Shown here: positions 22,703 to 34,607 of the stretch, piece by piece
Layout: each line of letters opens with the position of its first letter
Position numbering within the stretch: the stretch's first letter is position 1
Assembly: GCA_949825025.1 (NCBI GenBank)
Contig: OX463781.1
Coordinates: forward strand, 28,963,192-29,027,191
Reading direction: 5' to 3'
DNA: 64,000 nucleotides
Source: Siphlonurus alternatus
Lineage: Eukaryota; Arthropoda; Insecta; Ephemeroptera; Siphlonuridae
Translations under genes and position numbers: made by a program
The notes under the pieces: model-generated
Seen by the model: the letters and a program-made list of their open reading frames with translations, nothing else
The model's database searches: none
Told to the model about the DNA's origin: nothing

Positions 22703-25700
22703 GTGGCTACGCCACTGATGCATATATCCCCCAAGGAATGCATACAGTACAATAGTACATACCCCAGAAATCCCTTTCTTGTGATTGGCTGCTAGGTTTG
22801 GCACAGCAGCGCAACTATCATACAACTCTGACATACTGGGTATGTACGTCCTTCCCCCCCCCCCCCCCCAGCTTCAGCCACAGACCAACAGAAGCCCCAC
22901 CATACTGGTATGGGATTTTTGTCTATCTGTGCTTTTAAAATGTCAACATCTAGTTGAGAGAGGTATCAGTGGAGGAGATTTGTTAAGAGATAGGGAATAC
23001 CAGTACTGCCATTGTGCTGGCGTACTGTCGCCATATACACAATACAAAAGAATATGCCATGTATATGCATACTTGGCGTACTGTGAGGGGAATTAAAGAA
23101 ACGGGTACCCCATTTGGTGGGGCATCTGTTTGTCTGCGCTTCCAGCCAGTGCCTTCAGCTGTGAATTCAACAAGAGGAGGGAGAAATTGGGCAACCTCTC
23201 TCTTTCAGTGTGTACCACCAGGTGCATGCTGCCTGCTGCTCTCTTATCAACGAGAAGCTCGAGATTGCACCCAAGAATTCGTGATTGAGCTGGCTGTCAA
23301 TGTTAAAATATAAGAAACAGGATATCATATCCCAAGCCATAGCTTTTCGAAGGCAATAAATTTTAGTATACAGTCAGGCGGGATCCAGGGGGGTGGCTGG
23401 GGGAGCTGCAGCCTCCTCCGAAATTTTGGATTTAACATGGCAATACAGTACAGGCATTTCCCCCCTCCATTTTTTTTTTTCTTAACATTGGCCTCATTGA
23501 AGGCAGCCCCTCCCGAAATTTGGTCATGGTTCCGCGCCTGTGTAAAGACTTGAATTTACTAATTCCTGGCATAAAATTGTGATGATTATGCATATATGCA
23601 TACAACCTTAATATCTCTGACAGTCTCTCATTATAGATGCAAGTTGAGATAGTGAGTTCTATTGTATGTATATATTTTATTTATATAATACACGTACTGT
23701 ATGTATATCCGAGTATGGTGCATATAATACTGTATGTTGAGAAGGAGGACAGCAGAGCTTATCTCTCTTCTGATAATGAGCTATATGCTTCTACCATGAT
23801 CAAGTGCAAAATATTTGCATTCACAATATGTATCCAATGCATATTCTATTAGCAAAAGCTAAAATAAACCACTACATTCACTTTTCTTTTCTTTTTAGCT
23901 ATCTGCATGCTTATCAGGTGAGAGAAATTGTAATAAATCCGTAAAGTATGAAGATGGATTGCTCTCACCTGATGTATAGCAGACAGCTTATTGTTGCACG
24001 TGATTGTGGTGGTAAGGTAAAAAATTGCACTATATGGGACAGATTCTGTCCCATATAGTGCAATTTTTTATTGTTGCGGTCCCATATAGTGCAATTTTTT
24101 ATTGTTGCAAGCGAGAGAGAAAAAAGACAAACAATTAAACCCTGTTGTTAACAATTTTGGCTGCTGACGGTGCAACCAGTGAGGGGTAATTGTTTAGGAA
24201 CGCATTATGAATAACATGAAAAACTAATGGAAATAATTCAATTCCAGAAGACTCTGCTGTACATACGTGATTGGAAACAACATTAAAAGATTTATTATTG
24301 TCAGTATGCATATCAAGAATAGTTCATATTTAATCTTGGAGAAGAAAGTGATTAAACAAAAAACATTATTAATTAGCTTGTCTGTCTGTGAGTCATATAA
24401 TAATATACATAGTTATATGGCATATTTTTATATATATTTTGTATCTATTTGTTGCAGATATAATGGTGAAGAAGTATGTAGGAATTGGGGTTGGCTGGAC
24501 AAGCTTGATAGCAGAGCACCTTCTTAGCCACCCATTTGTTGTTCTACGAAGGCAGTGCCAGGTATGAATTTATGATTGAATACGTACATAGTGTACTAAA
24601 GTGGAGGGATTTTTGTTTGACCGTAATTTGCATACAATGACAATAATATCGTCATTTAAAATGAAACAAAATACTAAGTGGGTGTGGCTATAGTTCCAGT
24701 TACTTTAAGGACTACAATACTTTTTTTTTTTAATATTCATACTTGGAACTGAAATGTTTTTTGTGCAGTATTATTAAATTAAGTAGTAGCCAACTGTAAA
24801 ATTCAGTTGCAACAAATTATTTGTTTTCTTGTTTATTTTACTCCCCCGTGCTGAACGTACTTGCTGCCTCTAAAGGTGTTGATGTTGTTACAGGTCCACA
24901 ACAACTCTGTGCGCTACCACCTGGTGCCTCTGACGCTGGTACCCATCATCATCCACCTTCACCAGCGTCAAGGCATCACCACCCTCTGGAAGGGCATCGG
25001 CAGCGTCCTGCTCATCAGGGGTGTGGCTTTGGCCATCGAGGACCTCATCACCAAGTTTACCCCCTGGCCAAAGTAATATTAACGGGCAGAATAGTTGAAT
25101 TTCACTGTTGAAACTATTTTGATTGAAATATAGCTGACACTAGTCTGAGCATTACCCTAAATTAATTTGCTGATATTGCTGCTCTAATATGCAGAGATAT
25201 AATATTTGCAGTTTTTGAGGGGATAAGGACACCCATATGCCAGTACAATATACAAGTGAATATAACCATCCCAATTGAGTCAATGTTTTGGAAAGAAAGA
25301 GAATGCCATCTTAACCATGATCAGTCTTTTTAAGCGTGTATGGCAAGCTCAATTTTGTTATGCAAATATCATCCACTACAAGTGTACCCATGGGGGCTCT
25401 AGGAATGCATATTACCTGGGAGTCAGAGATATTGCAACAATGTCCTGCATAGGGAGCTCTTTAATTTTTGTTTGTGGTGACAGAGCAAAAAACATTGTTG
25501 CCGATATTGATAACATTTCTTTTAGGTAAGCTCTGGGCATAGGTATTACTAGAGCCCCCGTCGGTACATCATTACAAAGGTATTAAAATATTTTACTAAC
25601 TTGTTGATTTCTCTTCTGTTAGGGAAATCAGTGCCCACAGCTCTATAAGATCAGTCGGACAACATATTATGCTGAAATGGTGAGACCAATTCATTCCCTC

Positions 25701-27768
25701 GACTCTTTGTCAGATTTATATCACCTTGATTGACTTGTGCAGTGTGAGCTTCGCTGTGATCACTCCATTCTACTCAGCCAGCCTGGTTGAGACGGTGCAG
25801 AGCGAGATTGCTAGTGAGCGGCCAGGCGTGTTTGACGTCTTTAAGGAGGGAGCGTGTCGGCTGCTCAGCTGGGGAAGTCCACAGAATGGTGAGATGGAGT
25901 TAGAGGTGGCAGCTAAAGCTCCGTCAGATGGACTTCGAAAATAGAAGCATCAAAATAATTTCAATTCAGCACCTGATCATCAGCAAATAGCCAACTCATG
26001 TCAAAGAGTGGTTGCAACGAAGAGTGTGACTGTTATCACTGCAAGATTCATGTTATTACAGATATGACTAAGTTTATTGTTCACACTGATTAATATTCAG
26101 AATTAAGTCATAATAAATAGGAAAAGAAATAATTATATTGCATGGAACTCTTATCAATCATAAATACAATATTCCGAGAGTAAGTTAGTTTTTTTTGGCT
26201 CCTTATTGGTTTCAAAATTTAACACTACAAATTATTTTTTTATGTTTTTACCAAACTACTGTATATTATTTATAATGATGGAGCTTCCAATCTGACAGAC
26301 CTATAGCTCTATGTTGTTACTGTCAGCTGACCATGCACATAGTTATGGGTGTCTGTGTTACAGGACGCATGCTACCGGTGTGGGCTCTGGTGGTGCCCAC
26401 GGTTGCATTTGGCCTCTTCAGGTACTTGTTTGGACTGGTGGTGCAGGGAGCCACAAGCAGGCTGCTGCAGGTCAGCCAGCGGCAGGAGCAGCGACGTAGG
26501 GTGAGTTGGCTTAAATTCTCTATTTTCTGTAGTATTATCAAATGGACAATGTTCATGAATTTTTTCATTGCATATTTAGATAGAGGACCTTGGGTTTTTA
26601 TTGACAATTTTTTCAGATTAATTTCAACTCAACACCCTCAAAATTGAGAAATTGAGGGAAAAGACGCTGTGATGTCATGTTCATGCAACGTCTTTCCCTT
26701 TGCTTGCATTCTAAATATTTGATGACTGTGATATCACATCGTTTTACATGCAGCATGATTTTAATAGTGTTAGTGAATTAAAAAAAAATAATAATAAAAT
26801 AAAAAATATTGACAACGAACCACTTGAGTTCTGATATCTAAATATGCAATGCAAAATTTTATGAAGGTTGTTGATTGTAAATTTTGTAAGTCAAGTTGAT
26901 TTTGTTTATAAAAAAAAATGCACAAATCTTTTGTTGTTGGTTATTGTTACAGCTTAATTACTTTAATTCCAATTGATGGCTTGTTCCAGGGTGCTCTGTC
27001 CCGAGATGTCCTGAACCAGCCAGTAAACCAGGAGATCGAGCTCACCTCCTGCCTGGTCAGAGACGTACTCTCCGACGTTGTCTTCTTCCCCTTCGAGACA
27101 GTCTTGCACAGGTATACATGATACCAATGAAATGTTTAGTAATTAATGAACTGCAAGACTGTAATTTATAAACTGAGTGTCAAGACTACATTTATTTCTT
27201 ACAATCAGCTCTCCAAGATAAAAAACTAAATTTTAGTCAGTCTGAAATTTCAAAGTAGTTCTGAAGATTTAATTAATCATCTAAATGTGTTAAAAGATTG
27301 TTAGTGCTTCGTATTTTAATGTATTTCTGCTTGTGTAGATTACACCTGCAAGGTACTCGCACCATCATAGACAACCTGGACTCTGGGTACGAGGTGACTC
27401 CCATCCTGACGAGCTACCAGGGTGTGCGAGACTGCCTGGAGATTGCCCAACAGGACGAGGGGGTCACTGGGCTGTATAAAGGGTTCGGAGCACTGGTGCT
27501 GCAGTACGCAGCCCACTTTGCTCTCGTCCGCCTCACTAAGTTCCTCCTCACCGAGGTGACCCTGCTGCTACGTACCTCGCGACCCAAGCAGCCCCCACCA
27601 CCACCACAAAGCATGGCAGCACACACCCCAGGCACCCCCCTCTCCCTTCTGCCACCCTCTGTCCAGATCCAGAGGCAATACTCTGACTCCAGAGAAACTT
27701 CAAGAACTCCAGTAGGAACACCCATGGGATTAACTCCAGACCAAGTCAGATATTTTTACCCTGAATAA
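20755..27768 (+). CDS. SLC25A46: Mitochondrial outer-membrane carrier-like protein SLC25A46
   Basis: Eight exons join in phase: 20755-20938, 24458-24561, 24894-25072, 25623-25679, 25743-25888, 26364-26500, 26990-27111, 27339-27768. They give 452 residues, close to the family's roughly 420. All introns are GT-AG. Family landmarks: [28 protein letters not shown], a first carrier-type motif [45 protein letters not shown] with GYEV, and [12 protein letters not shown] near the C-terminus. SLC25A46 (yeast Ugo1-like) is a degenerate SLC25 carrier in the outer membrane. It works with MICOS, the EMC complex and fusion factors in cristae and lipid homeostasis rather than transport. The last exon adds an unusual Pro/Ser/Thr tail of about 60 residues (PPPPPQ ... 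YFYPE). ATG 20755 starts the first open frame after a mixed-composition leader. Confidence 0.95.
21298..22717. mobile_element. Non-autonomous hAT element in SLC25A46 intron 1
   Basis: Ends CAGTGGCGTAGCCAGG and GTGGCTACGCCACTG, flanked by near-identical 8-mers ATGCTTAT (21290-21297) and ATGCATAT (22718-22725). Just inside the ends are G and C homopolymers (about 21326 and 22674-22702). The GGGGGGCGAAGCCCCCC stretch and GCCGCAGGCGCGATT follow. A small ORF at 22002-22226 (-) may be a decayed transposase remnant, not recognisable. A fragment of the same family is at 34967-35035. Confidence 0.85.
23375..23540. mobile_element. hAT-like MITE with CAGGCG ends
   Basis: Inverted CAGGCGGGATCCA and TGGTTCCGCGCCTG ends, with inner inverted CCTCCGAAATTT / CCCGAAATTT-type pairing. 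About 166 bp within SLC25A46 intron 1. The target duplication is unclear. Confidence 0.55.
24019..24108. repeat. Perfect 51-bp palindrome with adjoining direct repeat
   Basis: AAAAAATTGCACTATATG-GGACAG and its exact reverse complement flank a 3-base centre (24019-24069). The right arm plus ATTGTTGC is then repeated directly (about 24048-24077 and 24079-24108). It lies in SLC25A46 intron 1, upstream of exon 2. Confidence 0.85.
25392..25559. mobile_element. MITE, GGGGCTCTAG family, copy 2
   Basis: Bounded by GGGGGCTCTAG and CTAGAGCCCCC, with an interior homologous to 19-187. It lies in the SLC25A46 intron between exons 3 and 4. No ORF belongs to it. Confidence 0.75.
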
Positions 27769-28052
27769 GTAGTTATAATTTTTAAATTTGGTATTAATTA
27801 ATTTGATATTTTGTTTATGTCTGAGAGTTATAGCCAAAAACATGTAAATTTTTAATATATTTGCTGTGTTTATAATATTTTGTACAAATTATATGAGTAT
27901 ACTCATTAGTGTTATTATTTTATAGTCTTGTTATGAATATGGTTTTTTTGATTTGTATATTTAGCACCATGTGCCGTTATGTATGTATTTAAAGAGAAAA
28001 TATATAAGCTGAATTTGAAAATATTGTTGTTTTTTATTGGAATTATTTACAA
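27769..28052. other. Shared 3' intergenic region between convergent genes
   Basis: Only about 284 bp separate the SLC25A46 and SRFBP1 stop codons. The region is AT-rich with an AAATATATAAGC / TTTTTTATTGG character, so transcripts from the two strands may overlap. No other feature is seen. Confidence 0.6.
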
Positions 28053-29457
28053 CTAGTCATCAAATTTAATCTTTTTGTTTTGAGTTCCTTTTCCTATTTG
28101 AATTGCTTCCTTTAACTTCCGTTTTGCCTCCCATGACGGATGCAGTTTCTCTTCAAGCTTAACCTTAGGTGGTCCTGAAAAAATATTTTGAGTCAAGTTT
28201 TATTTGGCAAAATGATGGCGGTAAATTTACCTTTGGGTAAGTTTGCAGGTGTCTGTTTCCTGTTTCCTTGGGAATTTTCAAATCTGCAAAGAATAAAAAG
28301 GAACATGTACAAATAATGAAATTATCCAAATTGTTTGTTTAGTATGTAGTCACAATGTATCAACTTATATTTACATACATAACATGACGCCATATCCAAA
28401 TATAAGTTTATATTTATATTATACTTATATTTAATGTGAATAAATAATATTCAAGTAGTACAAATACATTATTTGAGAAAATATTTTGATACACAATGTT
28501 AAAAGTATGCAGTGTAATAGAGAGTGCAGAAGGTAAAAGAGTGTTCTGAGTATTTCTGAATTAAGTGGAGTATGCAAGAATCAAGTGCTTTGGAGGGCAA
28601 TTTGTAGACGGCCGAGGTAATAATGCTGCTGGCTTACCCCGTAAAGGGATCTGGCGTCATGTTATGTATGTATTTTGATACACTAAACAGCAGAATAATT
28701 ATACAGTATTTGCATATTATCAATCGGGTGCTGATCTTGACTTTTGATGTAAAGATATTTTTCTTACTCGATGAAATAAAATTAATTGTATTCAAATTTC
28801 AAATCCTATAGGGTAGCGCCACGAGAGTTGCCTGCTTACAGGATAACATTCCGATGTTTACCTCCCCCCCTGAAGAGCAACCTTACGCTCTAAGGTATTG
28901 AAAATATAGACAAAAAAAAATTAGTTAATTAATTATAGACGGAAATTATTACATTTATTTCGTTTTCATATCATCTGCTAGTTTATAATTATAAAGGATA
29001 CATCGGTTATATTTTTGTGTCCTTAAATAATTATAACTGCCAAGACAGTCAATTTTCTATTTTTTTTTTTCAATGCTTTTAGAGTGTACGGTTGTTCTTC
29101 AGGAGGGGAGGCCGTTATCCTGTAAGCAGACAACCCAACAATCTCGTGCATGACGCTACTCTATACACAAAAGAGCAGAATATGCCACTTTAAATTTACA
29201 TATATTATTATTGACTAATGTAGAGATATTTTTCTTACTCAATAAAATAAAATCAATTTTATTCAAATTTTAATAATATCATTTTATTTATAACATTTGT
29301 AGAAAAGATCAGGATATATATATTTTTTTTTTAGCTTCTTAGCTTCTCAACTGAACCCTACTATAGGGTACTGGCCACAATTAAGTGACTGAATTTAATC
29401 TCCTGGCTCTTCGTAGAGGATATGAACATAATATGATAGAAAAATATTTGTTGAGAA

Positions 29458-29493
<36 letters not shown>

Positions 29494-32400
29494 TTTGCTT
29501 TTAATAATGTATTTTCATGAGTTTTGTCCAGTTTCTGTTATAGTCATTAAAACAAAATGATTTACAGTATTACATAAAAATATATATATTTATACTATAT
29601 TATGGACAACATACATGAAATTTTTTTATTGCAGAAATGAATAGAGGGTACCAAATTATGCTATGTACTCTGAATTTTTTTAGATTTTTTTGAAACCCAG
29701 AGAACTATTTTTAAATAATTATTGAAAGTGCGGCCACACCCCCTGGAGGCGTCAATAGGCGTCCAGTCTCTATCTTTTTTATTAAAGACAGGGTCACCCC
29801 AGATTTTTTTTTGTTCAATATAGCTTTCTTTCTTGTAATCTCGATTTTAGGTGAAAAAATTTTTGACTAGATTTTATTATTATGCCCACATTTTGACACT
29901 CAAAGTTTGAAAAACGTTGCATCAAATAGACGGTAGTGAGGGCGGCAGAAGGTAATTTACAAAGAAAAATCAAAGAAAAATCAAGAAAGTTGACTTTCGA
30001 TGCGCTTTTTGAGTTCAATTATGGTTGCAATAACTTGACACAAACCAGAATTAAAATTCAATATCTCTTCTTTTTACTCATGTGAGTCTCAAATTTTTCC
30101 GATTTATATAATCTGAGTTATTACGAATATTGCAGAAGCTCATTATTATCAATGCCGACGAGCTCCCCCCTCACGGAGGGTGGGCAACGGCACGAGGGTG
30201 AGTGAACATGTACGAGATTTGTCAATGTCAAGCAACCAGATGTGCGGTCAGAAAGAGAGAAGACGTTTTACCTCGAATATAAGAAGCTTGTATTCTCGAG
30301 TAAGGTCGTGGAATTAGGACGTTTTAATGCAATTTTAGGCCTTATAAATATATTATATTATTATAGTATATAATAAGGTCCAAAATTAAAAAAAAAAAAA
30401 AATAAAAAAAAAAAATAAGAAGTTGTGAAGTTTACTTTACTTCACTTTAGAACATTTTCTAAGGATAATTGAGCACTATTTTTTTCAACAAGTTGTATAA
30501 TAAATAAAACATACGATTAGAAGAAGAACATACATAAGAACCTATGCGATTAGGATGTGCCCGCACACAGCTTCGTATTGTACGCCTTTGCAGTATAATA
30601 AGAAATTTAGGACCGTTTCTAAAAAATAAACGTATAATAAGATCCGACCGTACGCTTACAGATCCCCGACTGCAGATATAAAAGTCTATGTGCGACCCGC
30701 CTAGGTGTTGCTATTTGCAGCAGAAGTACAACATTTTATTTGGCATGTAAAAATAAGACAAGGCATTTATAGTATTTAATTATTTATGCAACATTACTAA
30801 TATGTTTATAATAATAATAATATTTGTTTATTACAATATTGATATTACGCATGCAGCCTAAGTATCACATATAATATTACATATTGATTTATTACATAAA
30901 AATTATTTTTTATATAGTGAATAATGTTATGTATATATTGCTTTTTATAATGTATTGTTTAAATTATTAAATTGTATTGAATACCTCCATCTTAATAAGT
31001 ATTAGCTCGTTGGGGTGGTACGTATTCATTAAAATTATAATGTAATGATATTCTAATATTATAATATTTATAATGTTATAAAAGTTATTGAAAATGTGCC
31101 ATGCAAGACAGTAAGAAAGATTAATTAGTCGTCAGACGGACCATGAGCTTTTTCATGTTCGCTCCTGCTGTTTGTTTACCCTCCTTTGCAACCACATCCA
31201 CAACACAGAGCCTCCTGCGAGGGGGACAAAAAGAAGCGTGCCATGTGCACCGTCGATATGACGTCAAACCTTTTAAAATTTTAGTTTCGAAATGTGGGCA
31301 TAATAATAAAATCTAGTCAAAAATTTGTTCACCTAAAATCGAAATTACAAGAGAGAAAGCTATATTGAACAAAAAAAAGTCTGGGGTGACCCTGTCTTTA
31401 AGAATTCAGAGGTGCCAACTGAAATCACAGGACTTTCAATAATTATTTAAAAATAGTTTCGGGTCTCAAAAAAATCTGAAAAAATTCAGAGTAGCATAAT
31501 TTGGTGCCCTCTATTCATTTCTGCCATAAAAATTTTTCATGTATGTTGTCCATTTTTCAAGACCATCATAAACACAAAATTCTTTGTTAGCCACCAACCT
31601 TTTCAGCTGCGGGGCATCTCTCGCAGCCCTCCTATCCTGGCTGCCATGCCACTCCTGCTTGGAGTTGAGGAGCCCGAAGGTCCTCTTCCGCTCCTGCATC
31701 TCTGGCTTGCCCCTGCTGTGGTACACTCTGTTTGGTCCTCGGTCGAGCTCCTCCCCAGACTCTTCCTCCGAGTCACTTCCCTCTACCTCCTCCTCCACTT
31801 CACTCTCCACCTCCTCTCCGTCCGCAGACAGGAAGAAAGAGTCCTTGCGAGTCTCGTTGACAGCAGCACCAACCCGTGACGTCAAGTCTCCCAGACGCTC
31901 AAGGTCCTCCAAGTTTGTGATCTTTCTCACCACAGCAATAGATTTTGATTTATCTTGTAACATTGGAACAGGTAACTTTTCTTTACTGGTGGTTTTTGTT
32001 TTTCCAGAATTTTTAATAGTTTCTTTCTCTTTTGTTTTTACAGAATTTTTAATGATTTCTTTCTCTTGAATAGGTTTATCTACTTTATTTTTCTTCTTTG
32101 ATAATGGAATGCTAATTTGTGGGACTGGACTACTTTCCTCACTTTCTGCACTGGTTGAATCAGAATCAAAGTGTCTCTCATCATTGCCTTCTTCATTGCC
32201 ACTCCCCACACTTTCTTCTTCGCTCTCAATAATTGATGTTTCATCTTCCAAATCTGACTCTTCTTCTTCAGAGACAGCTAAGTTTTCTGAATTCAAGCCA
32301 GAAACTGAGCTGTCAGGCATATCCACTGGCTTTGGCTTTTTAGTTTTCTTGGGTGCAGGTTGCAAAAAGGTGGGAGCATCATTCCAATTGAAGTACTTTT

Positions 32401-34607
32401 CTTGCAGAGCTTTCAGTTTTGCAATGACAATTTTTTCACAAGCTATCCTTGCCAATGCTTTACTGGCTGCAGAGGACTCTGCCTGTAAAATTGGAATGGT
32501 ACCAATATGAAGGACAGTTAAAAAGATGACAAGTTATTTACAATCAAAGTAATAGACCACTTGCAGAACCCTATTTAGCAAAAAGTAAACAAACTCGTCT
32601 ACCCAGTGCATTGTTGTTGTTGATTATGTGTGTCCATTTGGCTTATACATTGAACCTTATGGGAATTTTACGATTTTCACATACAGATTTCAATATATGA
32701 CATACATAGAATTGTAAAAATGAATATATCACCGAAATCTGCAGTTTTTGGCCATTTATGCCCCAGAAATGTGAATCGAAAGAAGTTTTCTTTTATTTCA
32801 ATATTTTAATTTTCATACAACACCAAATCACCCAATTGCATGGGAAAAATACGTAACTAGGCAAACTCCAGTTTGTTTATTTTAACTGTTGCAATAATAA
32901 ACAAACTGGAGCTTTCTTGGTTATGTATCTTATCCCATGCAATTGGTTGATTTGGTGAAGTATTAAAATTAAAATATTGAAATAAAAGAAAACTTCTTAC
33001 GGTTCACATTTCTGGGGCATAAATGGCCAAAAACTGCAGATTCCGGTGATATATTCATTTTTACAATTGTACGTATGTCATAAATTGAATTCTGTATGTG
33101 AAAATCGTAAAATTCCCATAAGGTCTAATGTATAAGAGAAATGGACACACATAATCAACAACAACAATGCACTGGGTAGACGAGTTTGTTTACTTTTTGC
33201 TAAATAGGGTTTTGCAAGTGGTCTATTGATGATAGTTTAAAACTTACATTAGAAATTGTTTTTAAACAATTAGCCTCTGAATTAACTAATGCATATTTTG
33301 TAACTTCATCTGGTCTGGTTTTCTGAAACATAAAATTATTTTACTTTAAGATGTGTAAAATAAAAAGCTTCTGAATAAAAAAGCAACAGCACAAATAATT
33401 GCAACTATTAATTGGTACTCTGGAAACGACTCAACCAAGAGGACATATTAAGATCTCCATTATAACAATGTTCAATATGCACCATGGTCCAAGCTCATTC
33501 AGGTAACATCTTTGGGAAGAAAGGGGTGGGGAAAGGAGAAGTACAGTGCAGTATAACAGATCTTGGTTTACGCATAGACACAACTGTCGCCGCTGCATAT
33601 CTGATGGGTTGAATTTTATATTACAAATTAGCAATCTCCCAATATTTTTTCTTCCTGATCCAAGTATACAGGTAATATGATGTAACAAAAAAATAAATAA
33701 ATAAATAAAATATAATAATAACAATAATAATAAATAAATATAAATAAATATAGTAAATACAGTGTCGTTGTATGATACATCAACTGCAAGTAACATAATT
33801 TAACTTGTTTATCTTTGAGTTTGTATTATCTTCAGTCCTTGGAATGGTGATTAGCCGAACTCGTACACCCGAGCATAAACAACAAAACCAAGTTGAATAT
33901 GAACTGAGCCGTATGCATATCTATAAAAATCAGGCAAAAATCATTACTTTCATATCTTGCATTTCTTCGATAAGCCTCTCTGCCTTCTTCTCATTCTTTG
34001 CTTTAGCTTGTTCCGTTCCTTTTTTAGCTCGAAGTTTCTCGGTCCTGCGAACCATCTTCCTCAAAGCCATTACCTTGGCTCGCTGCACGTCATGACGCAT
34101 GCACACGATCTGTAAACATTTCATCAGTTTAAAATATGTACATGTACTGTATATTATTATATACCTAAATGACACGGAATTCTCGAATTTTATGGTCTGT
34201 GTTTGCGTCACAGCAAAATGCATGCAAAATAGCTTCATGAACAGCAAATATGCATACAGTATATCATAGCGGTGTTTAGTTTCAATAGTTGATACAGAGT
34301 ATGCATACAGTATGCATATCACTAAATTCATACCGGTACAGTGTATGACACTGTATGCATAACCAGATAGCATTAATAATTTAAAGGATAGCCAGATCAG
34401 ACATTTTTATTCAATTGTTATTCTGTACATTTGTATGCTATGTTAGCTATGTATGCATACTGAACAGATCTACAGATATGCATACATATGCTATGGGTAA
34501 CTCCATTCGAATAAAAATGTCCGATCTCATCAAGCAAACCCTGCAAACCTAAAATTTATTAGCTTAATTACCTCTGTGTTCAACAATTTTCTATCCAAAG
34601 ATTCCAT
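28053..34607 (-). CDS. SRFBP1: Serum response factor-binding protein 1 / BUD22-family protein
   Basis: Six exons on the minus strand join in phase: 34572-34607, 33948-34109, 33248-33322, 31599-32482, 28231-28283, 28053-28174 (TAG). They give 443 residues against about 430 in vertebrates. The N-terminal half has the BUD22 helical region (ALRKMVRRTEKLRAKKGTEQ, then KKAERLIEEMQDMK, KTRPDEVTKYAL, ALARIACEKIVIAKLKAL). The middle is acidic and Ser-rich. The last exon has the diagnostic KLHPSWEAKRKLKEA motif and ends KIKFDD, matching the family's terminal LHPSWEAS ... FDD. SRFBP1 (p49/STRAP) is nuclear or nucleolar and linked to SRF-dependent transcription; yeast Bud22 acts in 18S rRNA maturation. 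Intron 3 holds the 32555-33223 palindrome and intron 4 the 28808-29164 and 29602-31553 elements. The stop is 285 bp from that of convergent SLC25A46. Confidence 0.93.
28686..29275. repeat. Direct repeats of about 100 bp flanking a hairpin element
   Basis: Copy 1 (about 28686-28800) and copy 2 (about 29168-29275) share GATATTTTTCTTACTC, AATAAAATNAATT and TATTCAAATTT in order, with more scattered matches upstream (CAGAATA). They immediately flank the inverted-repeat element at 28808-29164, inside SRFBP1 intron 4. Confidence 0.6.
28808..29164. mobile_element. Inverted-repeat element with TAGCG and TGCTTACAGGATAAC arms
   Basis: The left arm has ATAGGGTAGCG, CTGCTTACAGGATAAC and CCTGAAGAGCAACCTTACG. 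The right arm mirrors it to CGCTACTCTAT. The arms are moderately diverged and surround an AT-rich centre. No ORF. Confidence 0.75.
29602..31553. mobile_element. Long-TIR element in SRFBP1 intron 4
   Basis: Terminal inverted repeats of about 300 bp begin with ATGGACAACATACATGAAA on both sides. They contain the core AGAAATGAATAGAGGG followed by CAAATTATGCT, then AAAGACAGGGTCACCCCAGA further in. The arms are interrupted by dissimilar stretches near 29730-29770 and 31410-31430. The internal 1.3 kb has no recognisable transposase. A short relative lies at 39372-39700. Confidence 0.8.
32555..33223. mobile_element. Palindromic element, GACGACTTGCAAAACCCC family, copy 2
   Basis: 669 bp, reading GACCACTTGCAGAACCCT inward and its complement outward, flanked by TA (32553-32554 and 33224-33225). 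Internal blocks match 4254-4930: CCTTATGGGAATTTTACG, CTGCAGTTTTTGGCCATTTA, GTAACTAGGCAAACTC. It lies in SRFBP1 intron 3. Confidence 0.88.
34394..34527. mobile_element. Short inverted-repeat element just upstream of an SRFBP1 exon
   Basis: Inverted AGATCAGACATTTTTATTC and GAATAAAAATGTCCGATCT, about 134 bp, within SRFBP1 intron 1. The interior is rich in TATGCATA motifs, as is 34210-34370. Confidence 0.6.

Noticed and set aside
31511..31598. The long SRFBP1 ORF continues to a stop at 31511 inside the transposon TIR, suggesting a transposon-derived C-terminus.
   Set aside because: A donor (AAAAG|GTTGGT) ends the exon at 31599. Exons at 28231-28283 and 28053-28174 continue in phase and encode the family's true LHPSWEA...FDD terminus, so the extension is intron read-through.
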